DNA of 64,000 nt from Halobacillus_B rhizosphaerae (GTDB taxonomy: Bacteria; Bacillota; Bacilli; Bacillales; Halobacillaceae): positions 21,315 through 85,314 of the forward strand of contig NZ_JAUTWQ010000013.1 in the NCBI RefSeq assembly GCF_046719735.1, in the 5' to 3' direction. Shown here piece by piece: positions 33,903 to 43,306 of this stretch. The position numbers were made by a program, and so were the translations under genes. Each line of letters opens with the position of its first letter. Position 1 is the stretch's first letter. Below the pieces are notes generated by a model that saw only the letters and a program-made list of their open reading frames with translations, was not told the DNA's origin and searched no databases.

Positions 33903-34856
33903 TTATCGCTCCAGGTATTCTTTTTCTCCTGTTTGCACAAGTACATCTTCGAGCTCCGGAAGCCCCTCATTATCTCCTTGAACACTAACAACCATAGAAC
34001 CTATTGTATTAGCAAAATTCAGGGTCTTTTCTAACTCCCAGCCTTGTAAAAAGCCGTATACTACCCCAGCATCAAAACCATCTCCTGCCCCCACTGTATC
34101 TACTACTTTATTAGGCTGAATTGCCGGAGCCGTGATAAATTCTCCGTTGTGATAACCAACTGCTCCTAACTCACCTTTTTTTATAGCAATAGTAGAAATC
34201 CCGTATTTTCTGCAGGCATCTACAATGGATTCTGGATCAGAAACACCAAACAACAGCTCAGCTTCTTCCTCTCCTGTCAGCATGATATCTACATAGGGTA
34301 ACAATTCAATAAGACCCTCTTTTGCTTGTTTTTTACTCCAAAGTTTTAAGCGGATATTTGGATCGAAGGAAATCAGTAAGCCGTGATCTTTTGCGATAGT
34401 TACGGCTCTCTTTAGTAAAGGAATATTCTTTTTGGGGTCAATGGCTGCGAAAACTCCACTAATATGAAGAAGTTTTGCATTGCGTATCGCATTTTCATCC
34501 AAGGTTTGTTCGGTTAACGCTTTGGTTGGAGATGGAGTTCGGTAGTAATAAGTGCTGCCACTACCATCTGCTCGGATTTCTTTAAAGTTAAGCGAGGTGG
34601 GGAAACCATCCATCAAACGGACAGAGGATGTGTCGATCCCTTCTCCTCTTGCAAAATTCCTAATGTACTTTCCAAATTCATCATTTCCAAGACAGCTGAG
34701 CCACTTTACATCCATTCCCAACCTTGCACATCCGATTGCAAAATTGAATTCTGCTCCTCCAGCTTTTCTACTAAACGAGGGGGAGTTTCTCATTGGCCCC
34801 GTTAGAACTGGATCGAAAGTAATCATCGCGTCGCCTATTGTTATGACTTCACTCAT
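33903..34856 (-). CDS. kdgK: PfkB-family sugar kinase, probable 2-dehydro-3-deoxygluconokinase
   Basis: 317 residues. Ribokinase/PfkB fold: substrate motif GGAEFNFAIGCARLGM near the start, RADGSGSTYYYRT, and the catalytic/anion-hole signature DTVGAGDGFDAGVVYG with Asp as base. Close to KdgK, which phosphorylates 2-keto-3-deoxygluconate; a fructo- or tagatokinase role is not excluded. It lies between the LacI regulator (20 bp) and the TRAP genes, so import and phosphorylation are linked. KDPG aldolase is not in this window. Confidence 0.75.
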   Translation of the reverse strand: MSEVITIGDAMITFDPVLTGPMRNSPSFSRKAGGAEFNFAIGCARLGMDVKWLSCLGNDEFGKYIRNFARGEGIDTSSVRLMDGFPTSLNFKEIRADGSGSTYYYRTPSPTKALTEQTLDENAIRNAKLLHISGVFAAIDPKKNIPLLKRAVTIAKDHGLLISFDPNIRLKLWSKKQAKEGLIELLPYVDIMLTGEEEAELLFGVSDPESIVDACRKYGISTIAIKKGELGAVGYHNGEFITAPAIQPNKVVDTVGAGDGFDAGVVYGFLQGWELEKTLNFANTIGSMVVSVQGDNEGLPELEDVLVQTGEKEYLER

Positions 34857-34876
34857 CTTGTTCCTCCTCTGCGGCT

Positions 34877-35884
34877 TTAACCAGAATTTCGAACCATTAA
34901 TTTGGGTTCAAATCGAATACTAGCATCTTTATTTGTGCTGCTTTCCATCTTGTTAAATAAGATTTCTGCGGCAGATTGACCCATTTGGAATGTCGGCTGG
35001 GCCACTGTGGTAATCGAGGGAGTATAGAAGCTGGCAAATGACACATCGTCAATTCCTATAACAGCCAAATCCTCAGGAATTCTTAAATGATGTTGTTTAA
35101 TATATTTAAGAACCTCAATCAATACCAGGTCATTCCCGGCTAAAACGGCTTTAGGCGGTTGATCCAGGTTAAGCATCTCCTCAAGTGTTTCAAGAATTTC
35201 AGCGGACCGGACACTCCCAATGTATTCTTTGCGAACGGGTATTCCGTTTCTTTTAAGACTCTGCTTATAACCTTCCAGCCTTTCCACACGGGCAGTTACG
35301 TTATGAATAATAGAAGTAGTGATCATTGCAATTTTTGTATGCCCTTTTTCAATAAAGTGGTCTACAGCTATGGAAGCCGCTTTTTTATTTTCAAGTAAGA
35401 CTGAAGTTATCGGAATTTGGGATACTTCCCTATCTATAAAAACAACCGGGTAATTTTCCTCCTGCATTTGCTTATAAAGCGTTCGATTATTTCCAGTTGG
35501 AAAAATAATTAACCCATCAACTTGTTTTGCCCTCAGCATTTCAATGTACTTCTTTTCCTTTTCAGGATGATCATCAGCATTGCATATGATCGTGTGAAAG
35601 TCCTTTTGATTACAAACATCCTCAATAGCACGGCTTACCTCAGTTGAAAATGTATGTAGAATATTCGCGACGATCACCCCTATGGTTCTTGTTGATTTTT
35701 GTTTCAAGCTTCTTGCTACAATATTGGGCTGATACCCAAGATCCTTAATCGCCTCCTCTATTCTTTTTTTAGTGAGAGTTGCCATGTATTCGTACCTTTT
35801 GTTCAAAAACTGAGATACGGTACTTTTGGAAACCTCTGCACGCTCAGCTACTTCTTTAATTGTAATTCTCCTTACTTTTCCCAT
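34877..35884 (-). CDS. LacI-family regulator of the kdgK-TRAP operon
   Basis: 335 residues from the ATG at 35884, with GAGGA seven bases before it; a TTG at 35890 overlaps the ribosome site. HTH ITIKEVAERAEVSKSTVSQF with hinge helix NIVARSLKQKST, then a periplasmic-binding-like ligand domain. It resembles KdgR. Three TTTA(C/G)TAAA half-sites lie just upstream, so autorepression and control of the whole operon are likely, relieved by the sugar acid or its phosphate. Confidence 0.82.
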   Translation of the reverse strand: MGKVRRITIKEVAERAEVSKSTVSQFLNKRYEYMATLTKKRIEEAIKDLGYQPNIVARSLKQKSTRTIGVIVANILHTFSTEVSRAIEDVCNQKDFHTIICNADDHPEKEKKYIEMLRAKQVDGLIIFPTGNNRTLYKQMQEENYPVVFIDREVSQIPITSVLLENKKAASIAVDHFIEKGHTKIAMITTSIIHNVTARVERLEGYKQSLKRNGIPVRKEYIGSVRSAEILETLEEMLNLDQPPKAVLAGNDLVLIEVLKYIKQHHLRIPEDLAVIGIDDVSFASFYTPSITTVAQPTFQMGQSAAEILFNKMESSTNKDASIRFEPKLMVRNSG

Positions 35885-35916
35885 GGCCAAATCCTCAAAT
35901 CATCTGCAGATTGCCC

Positions 35917-35951
35917 TTTACTAAATCAGTTTAGTAAATCGGTTTAGTAAA
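35917..35951 (-). promoter_or_regulatory. Operator of the LacI regulator (three half-sites)
   Basis: TTTACTAAA (35917-35925)-TCAG-TTTAGTAAA (35930-35938)-TCGG-TTTAGTAAA (35943-35951). The first two form a perfect palindrome; the third repeats the second at 13-bp steps. Confidence 0.65.
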
Positions 35952-35974
35952 GTACAGCTCTAGTATAGAGGTAA

Positions 35975-35989
35975 TGAAAGCGCTTTACA
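35975..35989 (-). promoter_or_regulatory. cre-like palindrome
   Basis: TGAAAGCGCTTTACA contains the perfect AAAGCGCTTT palindrome but deviates from cre by one inserted base. Either CcpA or another LacI-family protein could bind. Confidence 0.35.
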
Positions 35990-36161
35990 ACCCCAGTTAT
36001 TCAATTTTCTGAGAAATTCTCTCTATTTAACTTAAATAAATGCTTTTATGTAGGCATTTCAACTTTTATAAAAAATTTTTTATTACGGACTTTATCAGTC
36101 ATACATTTCCTGCAAATGTCATTTACTAATAAGGACAAGCAGGAAGAGAGGATGGAGTGGC

Positions 36162-36806
36162 TTGACCTTATTAATCAGCTATATTTTCCTCGGATTATCT
36201 ATCGCTGCACCAGTGGGGCCGATTAATATAGAAATTATTAAAAGAGGTCTTTCCTATGGGTTTTGGCCGTCTTTTTGCGTTGGACTTGGAGGTATGTCTT
36301 CCGATCTTTTACTCATGAGCATGATGTTTCTCGGACTTTCTTACTTTCTTACTATTTTGTGGGTTAAGATTCTGCTAATGTTATTTGGATGTGTCATTTT
36401 ACTTCAGTCAGGCTGGACTAGTCTCCACGTTTCTGATCACTATCAACATCAGGGGATGGAAAGGTCTTCTGCTGCGCATCCAAAGTTTGGCTCTTATGCA
36501 AAGGGCTTTTTGATTGCGGGAACGAATCCTATGAATCTGCTTTTTTGGATTAGCATTTACGGATCGATTTTAGGGGCGGCATTTGAAAAAGCAAATCTGC
36601 TTCATTCTTTTTTGTTAAGTACACTTGTGTTTGTTGGAATAGCCTTATGGAACTTGAATCTTGCTCTAACCATTCACTTCAGCAAAACGTTCTTACAGCC
36701 AAGATTTATTAAGTGGATTCACCTGACAGCGAGCCTTGTGCTTATAGGTTTCGGACTGCACTTTGGCTATAAAGGCATTACACTTGGCCTTAAAGCTCTT
36801 CTTTAA
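36162..36806 (+). CDS. LysE-family exporter
   Basis: 214 residues, six hydrophobic helices. The N-terminal LGLSIAAPVGPINIEIIKRGLSYG is the LysE/RhtB signature; members export amino acids such as lysine, threonine or homoserine lactones. Substrate unknown. The start is TTG at 36162, with GGAGTGG a few bases upstream. Single gene, converging on the CAP-domain gene. Confidence 0.78.
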   Translation: MTLLISYIFLGLSIAAPVGPINIEIIKRGLSYGFWPSFCVGLGGMSSDLLLMSMMFLGLSYFLTILWVKILLMLFGCVILLQSGWTSLHVSDHYQHQGMERSSAAHPKFGSYAKGFLIAGTNPMNLLFWISIYGSILGAAFEKANLLHSFLLSTLVFVGIALWNLNLALTIHFSKTFLQPRFIKWIHLTASLVLIGFGLHFGYKGITLGLKALL

Positions 36807-36817
36807 CAATCAGCCAT

Positions 36818-36856
36818 AAAAAAAAGAGACGAGCTCTTGTTGAGCCCGACTCTTTT
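36818..36856. terminator. Terminator between the LysE and CAP genes
   Basis: AAGAGACGAGCTC / GAGCCCGACTCTT with two mismatches and a 5-base loop. The long T run is on the minus strand, so it mainly serves the CAP gene. Confidence 0.65.
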
Positions 36857-36875
36857 CATAGATTGTTATTTTTTA

Positions 36876-37670
36876 TTATTGGGGAGTGATAAACTCTTGA
36901 GTCCAATACGTACCATACTGTCCTGAACCTTCAACGTATCCTACGCCAATTTGAGTGAAGCTTTCATTCAAGATATTGGCACGGTGACCAGGACTATTCA
37001 TCCATCCCTGAACGACTGATTCCGGAGTACGCTGTCCAGCTGCAATGTTCTCACCCGCCGTACGGTAATTGAAGTCAAATTGCTTCATCATTTCAAATGG
37101 AGAACCATACGTTGGAGAGGTATGGGAAAAGTAATTGTTATCGGCCATATCTTTTGATTTCATATGAGCCAGTCCGCTTAAACGATTGTTCATTTTCAGC
37201 GGATCCAAACCTTGTTTAGCACGCTCGTCATTGACAAGTTGAACCACTTTCTTCTCGTATTGAGAAGGCTGGTACTGATCTAGAGAACTATTAGATTGGT
37301 CATTTGTATTCGTTTGTTCAGGTGCTTTCTGAGTCGATTGTTGTTGACTCGCCTTTTTAGGTTGTTCTTGCTTAGGCTGATCTTTAGATTGATCTTGGGT
37401 TTGAGCTTTATCTTGTTGGTCTTGCGCTTGATCCTTAGATGGAGCAGGACTTTGTCTTACTTGAAAATACTTATTGATTGTCTTCTGAAGTGAAGATTGG
37501 TCAAATTTAATATGATTATCCTTCAGCCAAGTTTGAAGTTGATTAGTTAATTGCTGACAGTCTTTTGATTGAATTGTGATTGATTTGGAAGTGTCTTGAG
37601 CAAAAGCAGGGGTTGCAGCTGAAACCATAGCCAGTACGGCTACTATGATGAATAGAAACTTTTTAATCAT
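36876..37670 (-). CDS. Secreted CAP-domain (SCP-like) protein
   Basis: 264 residues. Signal peptide residues 1-24 (MIKKFLFIIVAVLAMVSAAT, cleavage near AFA-Q). A low-complexity Lys/Asp/Gln linker covers residues about 73-128, then a CAP domain from about 138 to the end: HMKSKDMADNNYFSHTSP, AGENIAAGQRTPE and WMNSPGHRANIL, with the conserved His and Glu residues. It is similar to B. subtilis YkwD, found in the spore or cell envelope. The exact activity is unknown. Confidence 0.85.
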   Translation of the reverse strand: MIKKFLFIIVAVLAMVSAATPAFAQDTSKSITIQSKDCQQLTNQLQTWLKDNHIKFDQSSLQKTINKYFQVRQSPAPSKDQAQDQQDKAQTQDQSKDQPKQEQPKKASQQQSTQKAPEQTNTNDQSNSSLDQYQPSQYEKKVVQLVNDERAKQGLDPLKMNNRLSGLAHMKSKDMADNNYFSHTSPTYGSPFEMMKQFDFNYRTAGENIAAGQRTPESVVQGWMNSPGHRANILNESFTQIGVGYVEGSGQYGTYWTQEFITPQ

Positions 37671-37928
37671 GTCATCGCTCCTTGTTTATTTTTTTGAAAC
37701 TCACACGTTGAGTATGTCATGGAAAGGAAGCGCCAACAAGAGACCATTGTTATCCATAAACAGGCCTTTCATTCATTGAATTTCTCCATTTTTTTCTGTT
37801 ATCAGGGATAAAAGTCCTGAAATTGATATATCGAGAGGAAAGATCTACTAATATTTCAATTACAATTCGATTAATAGTATATAAGTATTAGAATATGTAA
37901 TTACAGTGAAACATTTGGCTCATAAAAA
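37671..37928. other. Intergenic stretch between the CAP and yfmL genes
   Basis: AT-rich, no gene seen. It should contain the CAP gene promoter; I could not place one with confidence. Confidence 0.35.
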
Positions 37929-37954
37929 ACAAAGAGACCTAAAAAAGGTCTCTA
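37929..37954 (-). terminator. Terminator after yfmL
   Basis: AGAGACC (37933-37939) / GGTCTCT (37947-37953) on an A-rich loop, with a T run on the minus strand at 37929-37924. Confidence 0.7.
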
Positions 37955-37963
37955 TCTATAGAG

Positions 37964-39103
37964 CTAATTATCTTTTATCTCACCCTTGTAAATTTCTTTT
38001 CTTTGAAGGGGAATGTTTAAGTCACGAGCGTATTTTTTCAATCGCTTTTCTTCTACGGAATTGACTAAGGATAGAACAGTACCAGCCTCCTGCGAGCCAA
38101 TACGTGACGTCCTTCCTGCCCGGTGGATGTAACTGGATATTTCTTTAGGTATATCAAGATTAACAATATAATTGATATCGGGGATATCCAAGCCTCTCGC
38201 TGCCACATCAGTAGCTAATAGCAAAGACCAGTCCCCATTACGGAATCCTTTTAGTGCTTTTGCTCTCTGTTCTTTCTTCGCATCACTATGAAGAACCGCA
38301 AGATCTAGATGATGAAATTCTAATTTCTCCTTAAAAACCGTCAGGCTGCCAATATCCTTCATAAAAGCGAGTCCTTTAAAATCCTTCGTTCTAGCAGCTT
38401 TTCTTAGCAATTCAACCTTTTCACGATCTTCACAAGAAATATATCCGTGAGTCACTTCCGGCTTCATTTCTTCTTGCTGAATTCGTATCACTTCTGCATC
38501 CTTCATAAAGTTCGCAGCCAGTTCTTCTACTTTCTCTGGCAAAGTTGCTGAGAAGATTAACAGTTGTCGTTCTTTCAGACTGCTATTGATAATCTGCTGG
38601 ACCATTTTCATATGCTCAGGAACCAAAAGCTGATCGGCTTCATCAAGAACAATCGTTTGAAATTCATGAGCCTTCAATTTTTTCTTTTGAATGAGCTCAT
38701 TTACACGCCCGGGCGTTCCCATTACAATATTCGGCTTTTTCTTAAGCTTATCTATCTGCCGCTTAACATTGGCGCCCCCTATTAAGCTCGCACTCGTAAT
38801 TCCACTTCCTTTAGTCCATGCTTGAACCTCCGCGTTAATTTGCATAACCAGCTCATGAGAAGAAGCTAGAACTAACACCTGAGTGCGCTTCTTTTCAGGA
38901 TCGATTTTCTGTAAGAGCGGCAGCAAATAAGCGATTGTTTTCCCGCTTCCTGTAGGGGCCTCCGCTATCACATCACGACCATCCAAAATGAACGGAATCG
39001 ATTTGTCCTGCACCTTTGTCGGCGATTGATAATCGGCATGGCTCCAGGCTTCTTCTAAGAAGGCTGGCAGCTCACTACGCCAGCTGGATTGTTTTTCACT
39101 CAT
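37964..39103 (-). CDS. yfmL: DEAD-box RNA helicase YfmL
   Basis: 379 residues from the ATG at 39103 (AAAGGAAAA upstream), close to the 376 of B. subtilis YfmL; an ATG at 39172 would add an unrelated leader. Motifs: Q-motif region YQSPTKVQDKSIP, APTGSGKT, GTPGRV, VLDEADQL, FSATLPE, ATDVAARGLDIPD and HRAGRTSR. YfmL helps late assembly of the 50S ribosomal subunit at low temperature. It has no C-terminal RNA-binding extension. Confidence 0.88.
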   Translation of the reverse strand: MSEKQSSWRSELPAFLEEAWSHADYQSPTKVQDKSIPFILDGRDVIAEAPTGSGKTIAYLLPLLQKIDPEKKRTQVLVLASSHELVMQINAEVQAWTKGSGITSASLIGGANVKRQIDKLKKKPNIVMGTPGRVNELIQKKKLKAHEFQTIVLDEADQLLVPEHMKMVQQIINSSLKERQLLIFSATLPEKVEELAANFMKDAEVIRIQQEEMKPEVTHGYISCEDREKVELLRKAARTKDFKGLAFMKDIGSLTVFKEKLEFHHLDLAVLHSDAKKEQRAKALKGFRNGDWSLLLATDVAARGLDIPDINYIVNLDIPKEISSYIHRAGRTSRIGSQEAGTVLSLVNSVEEKRLKKYARDLNIPLQRKEIYKGEIKDN

Positions 39104-39199
39104 TAAGTCATTTTCCTTTCCCCACAAAAAATAGGTCTCTTTCCATACTGAATAGGACAGAGACCCCTGCACTTTTTTAGTAACCCTATTATACCACTG

Positions 39200-39640
39200 T
39201 CACTGCCCGTTTTCGATATAGTCCTTTAAATGCTCCAAATGATTCTGATCTTCTTTCTTTATGATCTTCTGCAGAAATGGTTTAGCTAATTTATTTCTGA
39301 TGCCCTCGGTAATTAATTCCCCGTTAAAATCGATTCGAGTACCTTCCGAAGTCTGCGTGAACGTGTAAAAGTAGTTCAACTCAATCCCCTGCTGCCGGCT
39401 TCTTACAGCATATTTCACATTTTCATCAAATTCTGTGACTTCGATTATAGAGGGAACTTTTCTTCCTCTGATTTCTCGAATTTCCTTAAATTGATAGCCT
39501 TTCCTGACAGGGCCGTCGGTTAATAACTCAACTGCCACCACTGGCTCCATAATTTGAGGACTATTTGAAAAATCAGCCGCTGCTGCAAACACTTCTTGTA
39601 TTGGTCTTTTTACAACTACACTCTTTTCTAAAAACCCCAC
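39200..39640 (-). CDS. SRPBCC/START-like protein
   Basis: 146 residues. A polyketide-cyclase/START-like lipid-binding fold, with KRPIQEVFAAAADFSN at the beginning, a central beta-sheet run (GYQFKEIREIRGRKV) and the long C-terminal helix (LEHLKDYIENG). Ligand unknown. No signal peptide. It lies 96 bp upstream of yfmL on the same strand and could be co-transcribed. Confidence 0.65.
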   Translation of the reverse strand: MGFLEKSVVVKRPIQEVFAAAADFSNSPQIMEPVVAVELLTDGPVRKGYQFKEIREIRGRKVPSIIEVTEFDENVKYAVRSRQQGIELNYFYTFTQTSEGTRIDFNGELITEGIRNKLAKPFLQKIIKKEDQNHLEHLKDYIENGQ

Positions 39641-39738
39641 ACCATTCCCTCCCTTTTGTCATTTTAACTAGATAGTGCGGACTGCTGATTTGTGTGCTTT
39701 ATGTAATGGTTGGAAGAGTGTTTTTATAAAGCTGATAA

Positions 39739-40599
39739 TTATATCGTATTGATTGATAGACCTATCTCCTTCAAGGCGCTCTCTAAATTAGGCTTAAAGA
39801 TTACTTCCCGCAGTTCTGCTTTAATTTCAGCTGCTTTCATAGCTAAGTCAGGGCGAATCCCGATTAATAATGGTGTAACTCCAATTAACTGAAGTATATT
39901 GACTATTTTCAGCAAATTTCTGCTCACTTCAGCATTTATATGAAGTATTCCAGATAAATCAATCACTAAATAATCAAGATCCAGCTCCTGACATTTAGAC
40001 AACGTTAACTGAATAATGACATCAACCCGATCTTCACTAACATCCCCAATAATAGGCAGGATTGCTGCACCACTTGTCAAAGGAACAAACGGCGCGGATA
40101 ATTTATTAATTTGATTGTGAGCACTTTCCAGTTCAATGACATAAGAAAGTAAAGATGCCATCGTTTCAAACATTTCTATATCTTCCTCTGAGAATTGAAG
40201 CGGGAGAGGATCTAAACCACAAATCGTTCCATAAACCTCCAGATTATCATAATAGATCGGAATCCCTATAAAGCTGCCACCGCCAAGTTTAGAGGTCACA
40301 TCTAAATCTTTCGTGCGGTCATTCTTTGTTATATCAGAAATGATCAGCGTATCATTGCCATTCTCAACGCTCAGTTTGCAAAAGGTTTCTTCAAAAGGAA
40401 GCGTGTCTCCTTCCGTAATTAACACTTCTTCTTTATTGATGGATTTTAGAATTTCATTCGTAAAGGTATCGTTCCTAGCTATAAATAATGTGTTCATGCC
40501 AATATATTGAGCCATTAATTTTAAAATACTGGAAGAAGCTTCTTCTAAATTCTTAAAACTTTTAATTTGCTTACCTGCAATATGCGGGGCAATAACCAT
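39739..40599 (-). CDS. GAF-STAS protein, stressosome-like
   Basis: 286 residues. Residues about 15-155 form a GAF-like sensor (ILKLMAQYIGMNTLFIARND, GGGSFIGIPIYYDNLEVYGTICG). Residues about 165-286 are a STAS domain of RsbR type: LVIDLSGILHINAEV and LIGIRPDLAMKA, where Ser in DLSG is at the position phosphorylated by RsbT in RsbR-like proteins. The pairing of sensor and STAS follows YtvA and RsbR paralogues of the stressosome. No rsbS/rsbT partners are adjacent, so a link to the sigma-B pathway is inferred. Confidence 0.72.
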   Translation of the reverse strand: MVIAPHIAGKQIKSFKNLEEASSSILKLMAQYIGMNTLFIARNDTFTNEILKSINKEEVLITEGDTLPFEETFCKLSVENGNDTLIISDITKNDRTKDLDVTSKLGGGSFIGIPIYYDNLEVYGTICGLDPLPLQFSEEDIEMFETMASLLSYVIELESAHNQINKLSAPFVPLTSGAAILPIIGDVSEDRVDVIIQLTLSKCQELDLDYLVIDLSGILHINAEVSRNLLKIVNILQLIGVTPLLIGIRPDLAMKAAEIKAELREVIFKPNLESALKEIGLSINTI

Positions 40600-40881
40600 T
40601 TCGTACTCACCTTTCTGTTCAATAAAAATTAAGAGGACGTTCCTAATTGCATAAAGTTCCTCGGTTATTTACCCTCTTTTATAAAAAATTATGCTTATTT
40701 TTCAATGTTTTTTTCAGAAATATTTTCCAATTGATGCCAGTCAGCTCTTTCGGAACAAATGTGAATTACATTTCAGTTCCTAGCATGACTAAGATCCACT
40801 TGTTATTCTAGGCCCTCCACCGCATACTTTGCCCGCTTTCCACACAAGATAGAGAAAGCACATAAAGAGAGAGGTATAGCT
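40600..40881. other. Divergent intergenic region
   Basis: AT-rich between the STAS and antiporter genes. A GGGTAA on the minus strand recalls a sigma-B -10 box, but no GTTT-type -35 fits. No gene. Confidence 0.35.
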
Positions 40882-42291
40882 ATGCAATGGATCTCTATTA
40901 TTCCCTTTTTAGTCGTTATTGGTACTGCCATTTGGACAAAACAGGTGATTCCCAGCTTGTTATTTGCGGTCATTATAGCTGGTTACTTAGTTGATCCTCA
41001 CTTACTATCAGGATTAACAACTGCTTTAGACTTCATTATTCAAGGATTATCGGATAGTAACAATTTAAAAATTATTATTTTTCTATATACATTTTCTGCA
41101 CTCATAGGACTTATTAAAATGTCAGGTGGAATTAAGGGGTTCGTCCAGGCAGCAACAGCAAGAATCAAAGATAAGCGCGGAGCCTTTATCTTAACCTGGC
41201 TTTCTTCTGTGGGAACATTCAGTGCTCCGAGTTTTCGGATCGTAACGATTGCCCCAGTTATGAAAGCGATGAGGACGAAAGTTCCAATGACTAAGCAGGA
41301 GCTCGGTTTTGTAATTGAAACGACCGCTTCTCCTCTGGTAGTTATCATACCTGTGGCCACTGCATTCGTTGGGTATATGACCTCCGTAATCGAATTGTCT
41401 CTGCAGCAAGCGGGTACAAGCGGTGATGCTTACTTGCTGTATTTGAAAAGTATCCCCTTTAACTTCTTTGCTCTGGCAATGCTTCTGCTAGGTTTTTATT
41501 TAAGTTTTTTCCATAGAAGTAAAACACAAGCTACTAACGCGGAGGAAGGTTCATTGAATCCTGAAGAGGACGATGATCAATGGGAAGACTGCCATCCTGC
41601 CGTCACCAAAGAGCTGCCTGCCCGGCCCTGGAATCTTATTGTACCGCTCGCCGGCGTCATCGTCTTCACTTTTATCCTCATGTTTATGCTGGGCAGAGAA
41701 AATAACCAGACTGGATTCCAAGCATTAATTAATGCCAATGTCCTTGACGCGATGGTCCTTGCCGTCATACTGACCGTTATTTTATTTGTCATTTATTTGA
41801 AAATTGGTCAATTGTCTTTGCGAAAGATGATGGACTCTATCATTGATGGTGGAAATGATATGATGGGGGTTATATTGCTGCTAGCTCTCGTATGGGGACT
41901 TGGGAAAGGATCGGAAGCCTTGAATTTCGCCGAAACTATTTCTTCTTCATTCGCTTGGATTCCAGGGCAATTTGTGGCCGTCATTGTGTTTTTGCTGGGC
42001 TGCGGATTATCCTATTTCATAGGCTCCTCATGGGGAACGTGGGGTATTCTCATGCCTGTCGGAATCTCAATTGCCACAGCTGCTGGCAGTCCTATTCCTA
42101 TTGTCATTGGTGCTGTATTTGCCAGCGGAACATTCGGAGCCTTTTCTTCCCCTCTAAGCGACAATACAAATACCACTGCCGGGATACTAAACTTAAACGT
42201 AATTAAGTATGCAAAGTTTAAATTAAAACCCGCACTAATCGCCGTTGCCATATCCGCTTGTCTCTATTTCAGTCTATCCTTTTTCACCTGA
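40882..42291 (+). CDS. Na+/H+ antiporter, NhaC family
   Basis: 469 residues with about eleven to twelve helices. NhaC-like signatures include GTFSAPSFRIVTIAPVMKA, ETTASPLVVIIPVAT and GSSWGTWGILMPVGIS. A charged cytoplasmic loop (residues about 213-250) is strongly acidic. It probably expels Na+ in exchange for protons, useful in a halophile; transport of a Na+-coupled organic acid is the alternative. The ribosome site is AGAGAGAGG. Confidence 0.78.
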   Translation: MQWISIIPFLVVIGTAIWTKQVIPSLLFAVIIAGYLVDPHLLSGLTTALDFIIQGLSDSNNLKIIIFLYTFSALIGLIKMSGGIKGFVQAATARIKDKRGAFILTWLSSVGTFSAPSFRIVTIAPVMKAMRTKVPMTKQELGFVIETTASPLVVIIPVATAFVGYMTSVIELSLQQAGTSGDAYLLYLKSIPFNFFALAMLLLGFYLSFFHRSKTQATNAEEGSLNPEEDDDQWEDCHPAVTKELPARPWNLIVPLAGVIVFTFILMFMLGRENNQTGFQALINANVLDAMVLAVILTVILFVIYLKIGQLSLRKMMDSIIDGGNDMMGVILLLALVWGLGKGSEALNFAETISSSFAWIPGQFVAVIVFLLGCGLSYFIGSSWGTWGILMPVGISIATAAGSPIPIVIGAVFASGTFGAFSSPLSDNTNTTAGILNLNVIKYAKFKLKPALIAVAISACLYFSLSFFT

Positions 42292-42307
42292 GGACCTCCG
42301 CTATATG

Positions 42308-42335
42308 GCGGGATCACATATTTCTGATCCCGCTT
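42308..42335 (+). terminator. Possible weak terminator after the antiporter gene
   Basis: GCGGGATCA / TGATCCCGC hairpin (42308-42316, 42325-42333), but not followed by a T run. Confidence 0.35.
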
Positions 42336-42397
42336 CACTTCAGTGTGTTTTCTGGAAAGACTTCACTCATAAACAGCAGCTTAAGCAAAGGATTCTC

Positions 42398-43306
42398 TTA
42401 ATCAAAATGAAGGATAATACCGGCCTTGTCATCTGACTTTTTAAATCGCGGATATTTCAAGCATTCGCTATCGTCCTCTTCAAGCTCTATTAATTCTTCT
42501 GTATACTTCTCCAGGCCTTTTTCTAAGAGAAGCTGAATATTGTGCTCCCAGTATCCACTTCCTTCAGGCACAAGCTCTTCTGGAAAGAACAACCCGTCAG
42601 TGAGCATAATTAATTTCTGAATTTGATTGTTATTGATTTTACCGTATTCGAGAAAATCAATGGCTTCACTCTCTCCATTCAATACGCCGTAACCCTGGGC
42701 AGTATTACTAAAACGGCGATTTGATTTTAACCTGCTTCGAACATAGCTGCGGAGATCCTCTCTCGTTTTTAATCCCTTTTCTATTCCTTCTTTCCATTTT
42801 AAAAGCGACTTTTCTTCTAAATGAAGGACCTGCCTGCTAGTAAGCACCCGCACATCACCATATGTATAAACGGCAAACGCCATACAATCTCCTGTCTGGA
42901 TAAACTCTATTCCTTTATCCGTAAGCTGAATAACACACAGAGCGCTCCCCCATAAGAAGTCTTTATTCGATAAATCAATATGACAGCGTTCCATTTGAGA
43001 TCTTAGTTGATCGTTTGCTTCTTTAACAGATTCAAACAGAGAAGGTTTATCTTCCTGTTCAAATTGCTGTTTTACTAAATTGGCCGCCAGATACCCTCCC
43101 GTATGACCTTCTTCATTTTGATACGAACTTAGTGAGGTTACCCCGTCTGCTACTCCGTAAATCGAATAGTCAGGACGGGTAATTAACACATCTTCATTTA
43201 CCACACCATCCCCTTTCACCGTATATGTTTCGATAGAAGTTATTCCCTTACTTCCTGCGTTATCATAAACTGGTGGTACAGATAGATTCTCTCGATCATC
43301 CTTCAT
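42398..43306 (-). CDS. PP2C-family serine/threonine phosphatase
   Basis: 302 residues. The metal-binding motifs of PP2C phosphatases can be followed: VNEDVLI (Asp), YGVADGV, GSALCVIQL, TGDCMAFAV, MLTDGLF and a final KSDDKAGIILHF. The order and spacing fit, but overall similarity to well-known members (PrpC, SpoIIE, RsbU) is low. No kinase gene is nearby. The target is unknown. No transmembrane segment. Confidence 0.68.
   Translation of the reverse strand: MKDDRENLSVPPVYDNAGSKGITSIETYTVKGDGVVNEDVLITRPDYSIYGVADGVTSLSSYQNEEGHTGGYLAANLVKQQFEQEDKPSLFESVKEANDQLRSQMERCHIDLSNKDFLWGSALCVIQLTDKGIEFIQTGDCMAFAVYTYGDVRVLTSRQVLHLEEKSLLKWKEGIEKGLKTREDLRSYVRSRLKSNRRFSNTAQGYGVLNGESEAIDFLEYGKINNNQIQKLIMLTDGLFFPEELVPEGSGYWEHNIQLLLEKGLEKYTEELIELEEDDSECLKYPRFKKSDDKAGIILHFD

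Noticed and set aside
40650..40690. Sigma-B promoter (GGGTAA on the minus strand) before the GAF-STAS gene
   Set aside because: No GTTT-type -35 box lies 12-15 bp upstream.
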